DNA of 55,660 nucleotides, taken from contig NZ_JARVKV010000043.1 in the NCBI RefSeq assembly GCF_029813835.1, forward strand, positions 1-55,660. The letters run 5' to 3'. The number at the start of each line of letters is the position of its first letter. Within the stretch, counting starts at the first letter, position 1. The position numbers and the translations under genes were made by a program. This document shows positions 8,449-16,185 of this stretch, piece by piece. The stretch is from Streptomyces sp. DH37 (GTDB lineage Bacteria; Actinomycetota; Actinomycetes; Streptomycetales; Streptomycetaceae). The notes under the pieces are model-generated. The model did not search any database, had not been told where the DNA came from, and was given only the letters and a program-made list of their open reading frames with translations.

Positions 8449-8954
8449 GGTGCGGCACCTTAGTGCCGCTGTCCCCGAGGTGTCACCGGTCGTCCGCGCG
8501 CCGGTGTACAACGTCTGCGTGCGCCGCTCGCCGGCCGGACCGCGGTCCCGGTCGCCGGGCGGGGCGCCGCCCGCTCCGTGGCGACGACCACGGCCCGGCG
8601 CCCGGGTGGTCCCCCCGGGCGCCGCGCGGGACACGGAGGCGGGGCGGTGAGGCTCCCGGGTGTCCGGCCCCAGGACGCAGGTCCCGCGTCCGGGCCGCCG
8701 GGCACACGGGAGGGGAACCGGTGAGGAACCGGGGTGCAGTGCGATCGGCGATGCCTCCCCGCATCGCGGCGGGGCCGCCGGGACGGCGCGTCCCGGCGGC
8801 CCCGCCCACCACGGCCCACCGCGGCCCGGCACGGTTCCGTCCGGTGCCGTGCGGTGCCGCCCGGCTCCCCGCCGGGGATCCGCACAGACATCCCCCGCCG
8901 TTCTCTGTCGGGTCGCACGGATTAGCGGACGCGGTGCCGGAGCAGGCTGAGGGA
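8449..8954. other. 506-nt divergent gap with strong hairpins
   Basis: Between the LuxR-like regulator and the GNAT gene. I see no convincing gene. It holds a hairpin of CGGCGCCCGGG/CCCGGGCGCCG (8596-8606, 8614-8624), a small stem CGATGC/GCATCG (8749-8766), and an 18-bp perfect stem at 8768-8785/8789-8806 with a 3-nt loop. Terminator-grade hairpins in a divergent promoter region are unexpected (see findings). Confidence 0.6.
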
Positions 8955-9497
8955 GTGACGACGACAAGCACGGAGACGTACGGGGACCGGCTTCCGGCGG
9001 TGCGGCTGCCCGGGTTCACCGGGGCCGACCTGGAGGAGATCTGCGGCGGCTCCGACGACCCCTTCGAGGTCGTCGGGCTGTCCATGGCCTGGCGGCCCAA
9101 GGAGGAGCACTTCGGCGTCCGGCTCGACGGCCGTCTGGTGGCGCACGCGGGCCTGGTGACCGTACCGGTGTCGTTCGCGGGCTCGCGCGTCGAGGCGGTG
9201 GGCCTGGGCGGGGTGATCGTCGCGCCCGGCCTGCGCGGGCGGGGCCTGGCGCGGACGGTCGTCACGGCCGCGATGGAGCACGCGCGCGGCATGGGCCCCG
9301 AGGTCGGCCTGCTCTTCTGCTGGCCGGAGCACATGCCGGTGTACGAGGCCCTGGGATGGCGGGAGTTGGAGGAGCACGTCCGCGTCGAGCAGCCCGACGG
9401 CCTGGTGACCATGCCGATGCGCACCATGTGGACGCCGCTGCGCGAGGGCGCCGACTGGCCGCCCGGACCGGTGTGCCTGCTGTCGCTGCCCATGTGA
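8955..9497 (+). CDS. GNAT-family N-acetyltransferase
   Basis: 180 aa from the GTG at 8955; an in-frame GTG at 8934 is a possible alternative, and neither has an ideal ribosome binding site. The acetyl-CoA-binding motif A is clear: GVIVAPGLRGRGLARTVV around residues 80-98, followed by the beta-strand/helix LLFCWPEHMPVYEALGWREL. Substrate cannot be read from the sequence. It stands alone, with terminator hairpins downstream. Confidence 0.85.
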   Translation: MTTTSTETYGDRLPAVRLPGFTGADLEEICGGSDDPFEVVGLSMAWRPKEEHFGVRLDGRLVAHAGLVTVPVSFAGSRVEAVGLGGVIVAPGLRGRGLARTVVTAAMEHARGMGPEVGLLFCWPEHMPVYEALGWRELEEHVRVEQPDGLVTMPMRTMWTPLREGADWPPGPVCLLSLPM

Positions 9498-9546
9498 GGC
9501 GCCGGGCCCGCGCCCCCGGCCCCGCGCACCGGGACCGCCGCCACGA

Positions 9547-9633
9547 TCGCCCGGCGTTCCCGGGCGACTTCGGGGTACCGGGAGGAGGACGTCCGGCCGG
9601 CCCGCCGTCCGACCGCCCCCGCGCGGCGGGCCG
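9547..9633 (+). terminator. Double hairpin after GNAT gene
   Basis: TCGCCCGG/CCGGGCGA (9547-9554, 9560-9567) and CGGCCCGCCG/CGGCGGGCCG (9598-9607, 9624-9633), the first about 50 nt past the GNAT stop. Confidence 0.6.
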
Positions 9634-9684
9634 TCGCGGCGGCCGGAGACCGGGCGCGCGGGGGAGGAAGCGGGGCATAGACTC

Positions 9685-10839
9685 ATGGGCATGCACATGT
9701 CCGACGACAGCAGACCCGTGCACATCATCGGAGGCGGGCCGGGCGGGCTGGCCACCGCGGCGGCCCTCCGGCGGCGCGGCATCCGGTCCGTGGTGCTGGA
9801 GAGGTCCGACTCTGTCGGGGCCTCCTGGCGCGGCCACTACGACCGGCTGCGCCTGCACACCACGCGCCGCCGGTCCGCGCTGCCCGGGCTGCCGATCCCG
9901 CGCTCGTACGGGCGCTGGGTGCGCCGGGACGACCTGGTGCGCTACCTGGAGGAGTACGCGCTCCACCACCGGCTGGAGATCGCCGCGGGCGTGGAGGTCA
10001 ACCGCATCGACCGCGCCGACGACGGCAGCTGGGTGCTGCGGGCGAACGGCGGCCGGGAGCTGGTCGCGCCGGTGGTCGTGGTGGCCACCGGGCACAACCA
10101 CACCCCGCGCGTGCCCGACTGGCCCGGCCGCGACTCCTTCGAGGGCGAGCTGCTGCACGCCCGCTCCTACCGCGACGCACGGCCGTACGAGGGCAGGGAC
10201 GTGCTGGTCGTCGGCAGCGGCAACACCGGTGCCGAGATAGCCCTGGACCTCGCCGAGGGCGGCGCGGCCCGGGTGCGGCTCGCGGTGCGCACCCCGCCCC
10301 ACATCGTCCGCCGCTCCACGCTGGGCTGGCCCGCGCAGGCCACCGGCATCGCGGTGCGGCGGCTGCCGGTGCGCGTGGTGGACGGGATGGCCCGCGGGCT
10401 GGCGAAGGTCTCCCTGCCGGACCTGTCGCGCCACGGCCTGCCGCGTCCGGAGGCCGGCCTGTACACACGGGTGCGGCAGGGCGCGATCCCCGTCCAGGAC
10501 ACGGGCTTCGTCAAGGCCGTGCGGCAGGGGCGGATAGAGCCGGTGGCGGCGGTGGAGTCCTTCGACGGGCCCAAGGTCGCCCTCGCCGACGGCGGCACGA
10601 TCGCCCCCGACGCCGTCATAGCGGCCACCGGCTACCGGCGCGGGCTGGAGGAGATGGTCGGCCACCTCGGCGTGCTGGACGAGCGCGGGCTGCCCCGCGT
10701 GTGCGGCCGCCGTACGCTGCCCACCGCCGCGGGCCTGTACTTCACCGGCTACACCAACCCCATCAGCGGCATGCTCCGCGAACTGGCCATCGACGCGCGG
10801 AGGATAGCCCGCGCCGTCGCCCGCACGACGACCGGATGA
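9685..10839 (+). CDS. FAD-dependent monooxygenase (FMO/YUCCA-like)
   Basis: 384 aa. FAD-binding GGGPGG near residue 14, NADPH-binding GSGNTGAE near 175, and the ATG motifs VVVATGHNH and IAATGYRRG typical of flavoprotein monooxygenases. Length is normal for bacterial YUCCA/CzcO-like proteins. Three ATGs are in frame (9685, 9691, 9697); TAGACT at 9678-9683 would place transcription start at about 9690, so a leaderless start at 9691 is likely. Substrate unknown; proposed reaction is oxygenation of a small nucleophilic or amine compound. It is convergent with the MFS gene and has its own terminator. Confidence 0.88.
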   Translation: MGMHMSDDSRPVHIIGGGPGGLATAAALRRRGIRSVVLERSDSVGASWRGHYDRLRLHTTRRRSALPGLPIPRSYGRWVRRDDLVRYLEEYALHHRLEIAAGVEVNRIDRADDGSWVLRANGGRELVAPVVVVATGHNHTPRVPDWPGRDSFEGELLHARSYRDARPYEGRDVLVVGSGNTGAEIALDLAEGGAARVRLAVRTPPHIVRRSTLGWPAQATGIAVRRLPVRVVDGMARGLAKVSLPDLSRHGLPRPEAGLYTRVRQGAIPVQDTGFVKAVRQGRIEPVAAVESFDGPKVALADGGTIAPDAVIAATGYRRGLEEMVGHLGVLDERGLPRVCGRRTLPTAAGLYFTGYTNPISGMLRELAIDARRIARAVARTTTG

Positions 10840-10978
10840 CGGGCCCGGCGGCGGCCCGGCGGCATCGAGCCCGGCGGGACGCCGCTGGATGCGGCGCGGC
10901 GCGAACCGGCCGAGGGGACCGGGCCGGACCCGGCAGCGGTCCCCGACCGGCCGGTGCCCGTCGACCGCGGCGTGCGGT

Positions 10979-11010
10979 GGGGGGCCGGCGGTACACCGGC
11001 ACGGCCCCCC
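10979..11010. terminator. Terminator between monooxygenase and MFS genes
   Basis: GGGGGGCCG (10979-10987) pairs with CGGCCCCCC (11002-11010), with an inner GCCGGCGGT/ACCGGC pairing, followed by TCTT on the plus strand. The 10840-11166 gap otherwise contains only GC-rich sequence and the 18-bp repeat listed next. Confidence 0.6.
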
Positions 11011-11124
11011 TCTTCCCGGCCCGCTTCGGCGGGGAGCGGCCGCCGGTGTCACGGGTCGGCCCGCACGCGTACGCCCGGGTGCCGTGGCCGGAGCCGGGCG
11101 GCCCCTGGCGGAGCCGGGAACGAG

Positions 11125-11160
11125 GCCGAGAACGGAGCCGGAGCCGAGAACGGAGCCGGG
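11125..11160. repeat. Tandem 18-bp repeat
   Basis: Two near-identical copies of GCCGAGAACGGAGCCGGA, flanked by partial copies from about 11094, just beyond the MFS stop codon. Confidence 0.65.
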
Positions 11161-11166
11161 GCCGGT

Positions 11167-12516
11167 TCACGCCGTGACGGCCACCTCCGGACGCCGGCGG
11201 ATCACCAGGGCCATCAGGGCCGCCGCCGCGCACAGCGCGCCCGAGGCGGTCCACACCGGGTCGTAGGAGCCGAAGGCGTCGCGGGCCATGCCGCCGAGGA
11301 AGGCGACGAGCCCGGCGCCGATCTGGTGGGAGGCGAGCACCCAGCCGAAGACGATCGCGCCGTCCGCGCCGTAGTGCTCGCGGCACAGGGCGATGGTGGG
11401 CGGGACGGTGGCCACCCAGTCCAGGCCGTAGAAGACGATGAAGAAGATCATCGGCGGACGGACGTCCGGAGCCAGCAGCAGCGGCAGGAAGAGCAGCGAG
11501 ACGCCGCGCAGCGCGTAGTAGACGGCCAGCAGGCGGCGGGAGTCGAAGCGGTCGGTGAGCCAGCCGGAGAAGACCGTGCCCACGATGTCGAAGACGCCGA
11601 TCACGGCGAGCAGCGAGGCGGCGGCCGTGATCGGCATGCCGTGGTCGTGGGCGGCGGGCACGAAGTGGGTCTTGACCAGGCCGTTGGTGGAGGCGCCGCA
11701 GATGGCGAAGGTGCCGGCGAGCAGCCAGAACGGCCCGGTCCGCGCGGCGTCGCGCAGGGCGCGCACCGCCCGGACGGCGGCGCCCGGCGCGGGCGCGGGC
11801 TTCGGCACGAACTCCGTCGCGCCGTAGGGCGGCAGACCCACGTCGGCGGGGTGGTCGCGCAGCAGCAGCCAGACGAACGGCACGACCGCGAGCGCCGCCA
11901 GGGCGACGGTCACCGCGGCGGGCCGCCAGTCGTGGCGCGCGACGATCCAGGACAGCAGCGGCAGGAAGACGAGCTGGCCGGAGGCCCCGGCCGCGGTGAG
12001 GAGGCCGGTGACCAGACCGCGGCGGGCGGCGAACCACCGGTTGGCGACGGTCGCGGAGAACGCCAGCGCCATCGAGCCGCTGCCCAGACCGACGATCACG
12101 CCCCAGGAGAGCACGAGCTGCCAGGGCTCGGTCATGAACACCGCCGAGCCCGCCCCGGCCGCGATGAGGGTCAGCGCGCAGGCCACGACGCGGCGGATGC
12201 CGAAGCGGTCCATGAGGGAGGCGGCGAAGGGCGCGGTCAGCCCGTAGAGGGCGAGGTTGACGGAGACGGCGAAGCCGATCGTGCCGCGCGACCAGCCGAA
12301 CTCCGTGTGCAGCGGGTCGATCAGCAGGCCGGGCAGGGAGGCGAAGGCCGCCGCGCCGACGATGGTCACGAACGCGACGGCGGCCACGTACCAGGCGGGG
12401 TGCACGCGCGGGGCGCGGCGGCGGGCCGGGGGCGCGGGAGCGGCGCTCCGGGCGTCCTCCACGCCCGGCGCGCCCTCCGCGCCGTCGGCGGGCAGGGTCC
12501 GGGATGTCTGGGTCAC
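11167..12516 (-). CDS. MFS transporter, OFA-like
   Basis: 449 aa from the GTG at 12516. About 12 hydrophobic segments in two bundles split by a basic loop near residue 235. DRFGIRR and LTDRFDSRR are MFS loop motifs following TM2 and TM8. The look (oxalate/formate-antiporter-like, one long N-terminal tail of ~45 residues) fits monocarboxylate-type exporters or importers. It diverges from a GlxA/AraC regulator with only 70 nt between starts, so that protein is its probable regulator. Substrate cannot be told. Confidence 0.88.
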   Translation of the reverse strand: MTQTSRTLPADGAEGAPGVEDARSAAPAPPARRRAPRVHPAWYVAAVAFVTIVGAAAFASLPGLLIDPLHTEFGWSRGTIGFAVSVNLALYGLTAPFAASLMDRFGIRRVVACALTLIAAGAGSAVFMTEPWQLVLSWGVIVGLGSGSMALAFSATVANRWFAARRGLVTGLLTAAGASGQLVFLPLLSWIVARHDWRPAAVTVALAALAVVPFVWLLLRDHPADVGLPPYGATEFVPKPAPAPGAAVRAVRALRDAARTGPFWLLAGTFAICGASTNGLVKTHFVPAAHDHGMPITAAASLLAVIGVFDIVGTVFSGWLTDRFDSRRLLAVYYALRGVSLLFLPLLLAPDVRPPMIFFIVFYGLDWVATVPPTIALCREHYGADGAIVFGWVLASHQIGAGLVAFLGGMARDAFGSYDPVWTASGALCAAAALMALVIRRRPEVAVTA

Positions 12517-12586
12517 GCCCCCACCCTGGCCGCCGGAACAGGACGGAACGAGTGGCCGGAAGGCCACGATATGAAAGGATCGGGCC
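12517..12586. promoter_or_regulatory. Divergent promoter with palindromic operator
   Basis: The perfect inverted repeat GTGGCC-GGAA-GGCCAC (12552-12567) lies centrally between the MFS and GlxA-type gene starts. AAAGGA (12575-12580) is the ribosome binding site of the regulator. The palindrome is a candidate binding site for the AraC-type protein. Confidence 0.55.
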
Positions 12587-13585
12587 ATGAGCCCCGCCGT
12601 CTTCCGCCGCCCCGGACGCCACCGGGTCGCCGTCCTCGTGCGCCACGGCCTGCTCCCCATCGAACTCGGCATCCCGCACCGGATCATGGGCAAGGCGCTC
12701 TCGGCCGCCGGCGAGCCGCTGTACGAGGTCGTCACCTGCGCGCTGGAGCCGGGACCGGTGCGCACCGACGCCGACTTCACCGTCACCGTCGAGCACGGTC
12801 CCGAGGCGCTGGCCGAGGCCGACACCGTGATCGTCCCGGCCGCCCACGAGGACGACCCGACGTACACCGAGGGCCGTCTGACCCCCGCGCAGGCCGACGC
12901 CCTCGCCCGCGTCCGGCCCGGCGCCCGCATCGCGTCGATCTGCACCGGCGCCTTCGTGCTGGCCGCGGCCGGGCTGCTCGACGGACGCCGCGCGACGACG
13001 CACTGGGCGTCGTGCGACCGCCTCCAGCGGCTGTACCCGGCCGTGAAGGTCGATCCGGACGTGCTGTACGTGGACGACGGCTCCGTGCTGACCTCGGCCG
13101 GCGTCGCCTCCGGCATCGACCTGTGCCTGCACATGGTGCGCGGCGACCACGGCGCCGCGGTGGCCAACGACGTGGCCCGCCGCACCGTCGTGCCGCCGCA
13201 CCGCGACGGCGGCCAGGCGCAGTACGTGCGGCGGCCCGTACCGGAGCCGCAGCTCCGCACCACCGGGGCGGCCCGCGCGTGGGCGCTGCGGCACCTGGAA
13301 CGGCCGGTCACCCTGCGGGAGTTGGCCGAGAAGGAGTCGATGAGCGTGCGGACCTTCACCCGCCGCTTCCGCGAGGAGGCCGGGACGAGCCCGCTCCAGT
13401 GGCTCACCCGGCAGCGGATCGAGCGCGCCCGGCACCTGCTGGAGAGCAGCGACCTGCCCGTGGAGCGGGTGGCGGCGGAGTCGGGCTTCGGCACGGCCGC
13501 CTCGCTGCGGCAGCACTTCCAGGCGGCGCTGGGCGTCCCACCGGCCGCGTACCGCCGCACCTTCCGTACGGCCGCGGGTCGTTGA
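12587..13585 (+). CDS. GlxA-family (DJ-1/PfpI + AraC) regulator
   Basis: 332 aa. N-terminal class I glutamine-amidotransferase-like domain (~12-190), with the nucleophile-elbow-like SICTGAFVLAAAGLLDGRRAT segment, normally non-catalytic in this family. C-terminal AraC DNA-binding domain (~225-325) with both HTHs: LRELAEKESMSVRTFTRRF and VERVAAESGFGTAASLRQHF. The 70-nt divergent layout with the MFS gene suggests control of transport in response to a small molecule. Convergent with the RsbW-like gene and separated from it by a hairpin. Confidence 0.92.
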   Translation: MSPAVFRRPGRHRVAVLVRHGLLPIELGIPHRIMGKALSAAGEPLYEVVTCALEPGPVRTDADFTVTVEHGPEALAEADTVIVPAAHEDDPTYTEGRLTPAQADALARVRPGARIASICTGAFVLAAAGLLDGRRATTHWASCDRLQRLYPAVKVDPDVLYVDDGSVLTSAGVASGIDLCLHMVRGDHGAAVANDVARRTVVPPHRDGGQAQYVRRPVPEPQLRTTGAARAWALRHLERPVTLRELAEKESMSVRTFTRRFREEAGTSPLQWLTRQRIERARHLLESSDLPVERVAAESGFGTAASLRQHFQAALGVPPAAYRRTFRTAAGR

Positions 13586-13610
13586 GCGCCGGCCGCCGGG
13601 AGCGGCGAGG

Positions 13611-13665
13611 CGGGTGGCGGCGCGCCCCTGCGCACACCGAGCACGGCACGGCGGGCCGCCACCCG
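13611..13665. terminator. Terminator after GlxA-type gene
   Basis: CGGGTGGCGGC (13611-13621) pairs with GCCGCCACCCG (13655-13665), with an imperfect outer extension. It lies 26 nt after the stop. The rest of the gap to 13842 is GC-rich, apart from a more AT-rich patch at about 13781-13812 with no assigned role. Confidence 0.55.
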
Positions 13666-13842
13666 GCTCCGGCGTTCAGGCCCTGCCCCTCCTACCGGAG
13701 CGGCTGACGCCGGATCGCGACCCGTACTCGCCGAGGCACCGCGGCGCCTCGACGTCCCCTCGCGACGGGGTCGCTGCCACAAGGGTGATCAAACCGGCAT
13801 GTTTCGTCAATACCCTCCCGGAGCAACGGATCTGTCCGGGCG

Positions 13843-14352
13843 TCAGGTCCGGGCCGGCTGGACACGCCATCCACCGTACGCGCCCTCCGGGAGCGACTCG
13901 GCGGCCGCGGCCCTTCCGGCGTCCCGGACGTCCGCGCCCGCCGCCCCCGCGCCGCTCCCCCGGTCCAGCTCGCACCAGATGCGCTTGCCGGCGCCCTCCT
14001 GGAGCCAGCCCCAGCGGTCGGCGAGCCCGCCCACCAGTTCCAGGCCGCGGCCGCCGGTGTCGTCGCCCTCGGCCCGGCGCCGCCTCGGCGGGCTGCCGCT
14101 GGCGTCGGCGACCTCGACCCGCACGGTCCCCTCCCCCGCCGCGGGGCACCCGGAGAACAGCAGGCGCAGCACCGCGGGACGCCCGGTGTGCACGACGGCG
14201 TTGGTGACCAGTTCGGACACCAGCAGCACCAGCGTCTCCGCCAGCGACTCCTCCGGCTCCACACCGAACCCGGCCAGTCTCGACCGGGTCCATCTTCGGG
14301 CCCTGCCCACCTCCCTGGGGTCGGTTCCGACCTCCAGTTGCACCTGAAGCAT
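13843..14352 (-). CDS. RsbW-like ATP-binding anti-sigma/regulatory protein
   Basis: 169 aa from the ATG at 14352, preferred because GAAGGG lies 5 nt upstream; a GTG two codons earlier abuts that site. HATPase_c fold of the RsbW/SpoIIAB type: N-box LVLLVSELVTNAVVHT (Glu and Asn for Mg/ATP), G1 VEVADASG and G2-like DTGGRGLELV. Such proteins phosphorylate STAS antagonists or sequester sigma factors. The next gene upstream on the same strand is a STAS protein, but 528 nt separate them, so they are probably separate units. The last ~35 residues are an Ala/Gly-rich tail. Confidence 0.88.
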   Translation of the reverse strand: MLQVQLEVGTDPREVGRARRWTRSRLAGFGVEPEESLAETLVLLVSELVTNAVVHTGRPAVLRLLFSGCPAAGEGTVRVEVADASGSPPRRRRAEGDDTGGRGLELVGGLADRWGWLQEGAGKRIWCELDRGSGAGAAGADVRDAGRAAAAESLPEGAYGGWRVQPART

Positions 14353-14880
14353 CTGCACCCTTCACACCGTCCATGCCCGGGGCCGTACGGTCCCGCGCCG
14401 ACGCGAGACCACTGTCCGTTCCCCCGGTGGTGCACAGAGTGCTGGACCCGTCACCGCGGCAACAAGCGCTTCGGGCATATTCCGGCGCAAAGGAGTAGCG
14501 ACACCGCATACTGTGCGACGCCCTGACCGGGGAGTCGAACATCCGAGCCCGGCGGACGGAACACGCCCCGGCGCACGGCCCGGCGCCGCCGCGTGCGACC
14601 GGGTGCGCCCGGACCCGCCAACAGCCGCTCCCGCCGGGGGCTTTCGCTTTCGCGACCGGTTCGGGGCAGAGAGGCGGTGGCGGCGGTCGTCGCCGTCCTC
14701 GGCGCCCTGCCGGGTTCGGCCGTCGCCTGCGGCTTCCGGCGCCGGGCCACCGCGTACGGCGAGGAGCCGGCGCGCCGGTGGTTCGCCGGGCACGGGAGGC
14801 CGGGCGAGGGGGACGAGCCGTCCCGGCCGCGGCGCCCTACGCGGGCGGACGCCCGGAGGCGGGCGGCGGCAGGAGGGGGG
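14353..14880. other. 528-nt gap between RsbW-like and STAS genes
   Basis: No convincing gene. The half next to the RsbW-like start has an AT-richer patch (about 14460-14515) that includes TACTGT at 14509-14514 and an AAAGGAG without a following start codon. The other half has an open plus-strand frame with one hydrophobic stretch (about 14675-14740), but no ribosome binding site and no stop before the STAS gene, so I treat it as non-coding or a relic. Confidence 0.5.
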
Positions 14881-15255
14881 TCAGGCGCTGAGCGGGCTGG
14901 CGGCGTCGTCCGTGGCGGCGCCGAGGTCCGGGTAGCAGTCGAAGAGCCGGCGGACGCCGAGGGCGGCGAGGACCCGGTTGACGTGGGAGCCGTCCACCGC
15001 GCCCTGGGCGGGGAGGATCAACCGGAGGCGGCCCGCGCACGAGCGCATCAGCCGGCGCGAGGCTATGAGGACGCCGACGCCGCTGGAGTCGCAGAACAGC
15101 ACCTGTGACAGGTCGAGCACGAGGCTGCGGCGTCCCTCCGCCACGGCGTCGTGCACATGCTGGCGGACCACGGGAGAGGTGACGAGATCCAGCTCACCCG
15201 ACACCCGCAGCACGGCCCACTCCCCGCGGTCCTCCCCGATCACCTTCAACGACAC
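14881..15255 (-). CDS. STAS-domain anti-sigma factor antagonist
   Basis: 124 aa, GTG start. A single STAS domain over the whole length: EWAVLRVSGELDLVTSP at the N-terminus and the conserved phosphorylation loop VLFCDSSGVGVL, in which Ser of DSSG is the usual target of RsbW-type kinases. Divergent from the sigma-factor gene and upstream of the RsbW-like gene, so it probably works in a partner-switching pathway, although which ATPase phosphorylates it is not shown by the sequence. Confidence 0.92.
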   Translation of the reverse strand: MSLKVIGEDRGEWAVLRVSGELDLVTSPVVRQHVHDAVAEGRRSLVLDLSQVLFCDSSGVGVLIASRRLMRSCAGRLRLILPAQGAVDGSHVNRVLAALGVRRLFDCYPDLGAATDDAASPLSA

Positions 15256-15600
15256 GTGCCCGTAGTCCCTTCATCCGCCGACACCGACCGGAACGTTCCC
15301 TTTCCGCCCTTCCGTTCGCCGACCGCCCCTGCCGACCATCGTCACGACAACTGCAGAGCACGACCCTATGCCGAATCAGGTCTCCACCTCTCCACCCTTC
15401 CGGTCACACCCCCGTAACGCACCACCAGATCCGGACAGGAGCGAAACGGACCGACCACCGGGAAGGGGTCCGAAGTGACTCCGGAGTGACGGAACCACGA
15501 CCATGCGCAACCGCGCGGAGGCGCAGATTGCCGTAAAGGGAGGCATCTTGTCAGCTCCTGCCATTACATTCGAGATGAGCGGCAGGCTGGGGGGTGGAGG
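15256..15600. other. 345-nt divergent region, STAS / sigma factor
   Basis: Contains the palindrome GGAACGTTCC (15290-15299), repeated GTGAC..CCGGAGTGACGGA sequence near 15474-15492, and an AT-richer block (15527-15580) with TTGTCA at 15548-15553 as a possible -35 for the sigma-factor gene. No extra gene is convincing. Confidence 0.45.
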
Positions 15601-16185
15601 ATGCCGAACGAGACGCCCGACGGGACACCCGGCACGACACGTCCTCACCGGGACCACGGGATGCGGCAGCGACTGGCACGGGGCGAGGAGTCGGCGCTGG
15701 CCGAACTGTACGACGGGCACGCCCCGTTGGTGCGCGGCCTCGCCCATCGCTTCCTGGACGACGAGGACGCCGCGGACCGCGTCGTGGCCGAGGTCTTCGC
15801 CGAGGTCTGGGCGGACCCCACGGCGTACGAGCCCGAACGCGGCTCGCTGCGCTCGTGGCTGACCGAGCTCACCCGGCGGCGTGCGCTGCGGCACCTGGAC
15901 GAGCGCGCCCCGGACCCGGAGTCCCGCGCCCGGCTGGAGGAGCGGATCCGCGCCGCGTCGGCGGCCGCCCGCGCGGACCACATGGTCACCGCCATGCCGG
16001 GCTCGCTGCGGACCGTGCTGGAGCTGGCGTACGTCCGGCGCCGGGACTACCGCGAGGCCGCCGCCGAGCTGGGCGTGAGCGAGGACGAGGCGCGGCGGCG
16101 GGTGCGGCTGGGGCTGCAACTGCTCTCCACCGCCGCGGCGCGCACGGCCGCGGAGGCCGGCCCGGGCTCGGAGAGGGCGTCGTGA
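15601..16185 (+). CDS. ECF-like RNA polymerase sigma factor
   Basis: 194 aa. Sigma region 2 at ~28-95 (LAELYDGHAPLVRGLAHRFL..DAADRVVAEVFAEVW) and region 4 at ~130-180 (LRTVLELAYVRRRDYREAAAEL). GGGGGG lies about 7 nt before the ATG. Its stop overlaps the GTG of the next gene (GTGA), so the two are translationally coupled and the partner is the expected anti-sigma factor. I recall that the S. coelicolor region with SCO4409/SCO4410 has the same sigma plus STAS layout. Target promoters unknown. Confidence 0.9.
   Translation: MPNETPDGTPGTTRPHRDHGMRQRLARGEESALAELYDGHAPLVRGLAHRFLDDEDAADRVVAEVFAEVWADPTAYEPERGSLRSWLTELTRRRALRHLDERAPDPESRARLEERIRAASAAARADHMVTAMPGSLRTVLELAYVRRRDYREAAAELGVSEDEARRRVRLGLQLLSTAAARTAAEAGPGSERAS

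Noticed and set aside
5979..13585. Secondary-metabolite gene cluster
   Set aside because: Monooxygenase, MFS pump and regulators are present, but there is no biosynthetic core enzyme; genes are in separate units with terminators.
13676..13812. TTG-started frame (LTKHAGLITLVAATPSRG...) with GGGAGG upstream
   Set aside because: TTG start, spacing of 4 nt, and an Arg/Ser-rich end without a domain; a TTGACG box nearby lacks a matching -10.
14451..14793. Small minus-strand frames between the RsbW-like and STAS genes
   Set aside because: Arg/Ala-rich, no ribosome binding site and no codon-position bias; treated as non-coding.
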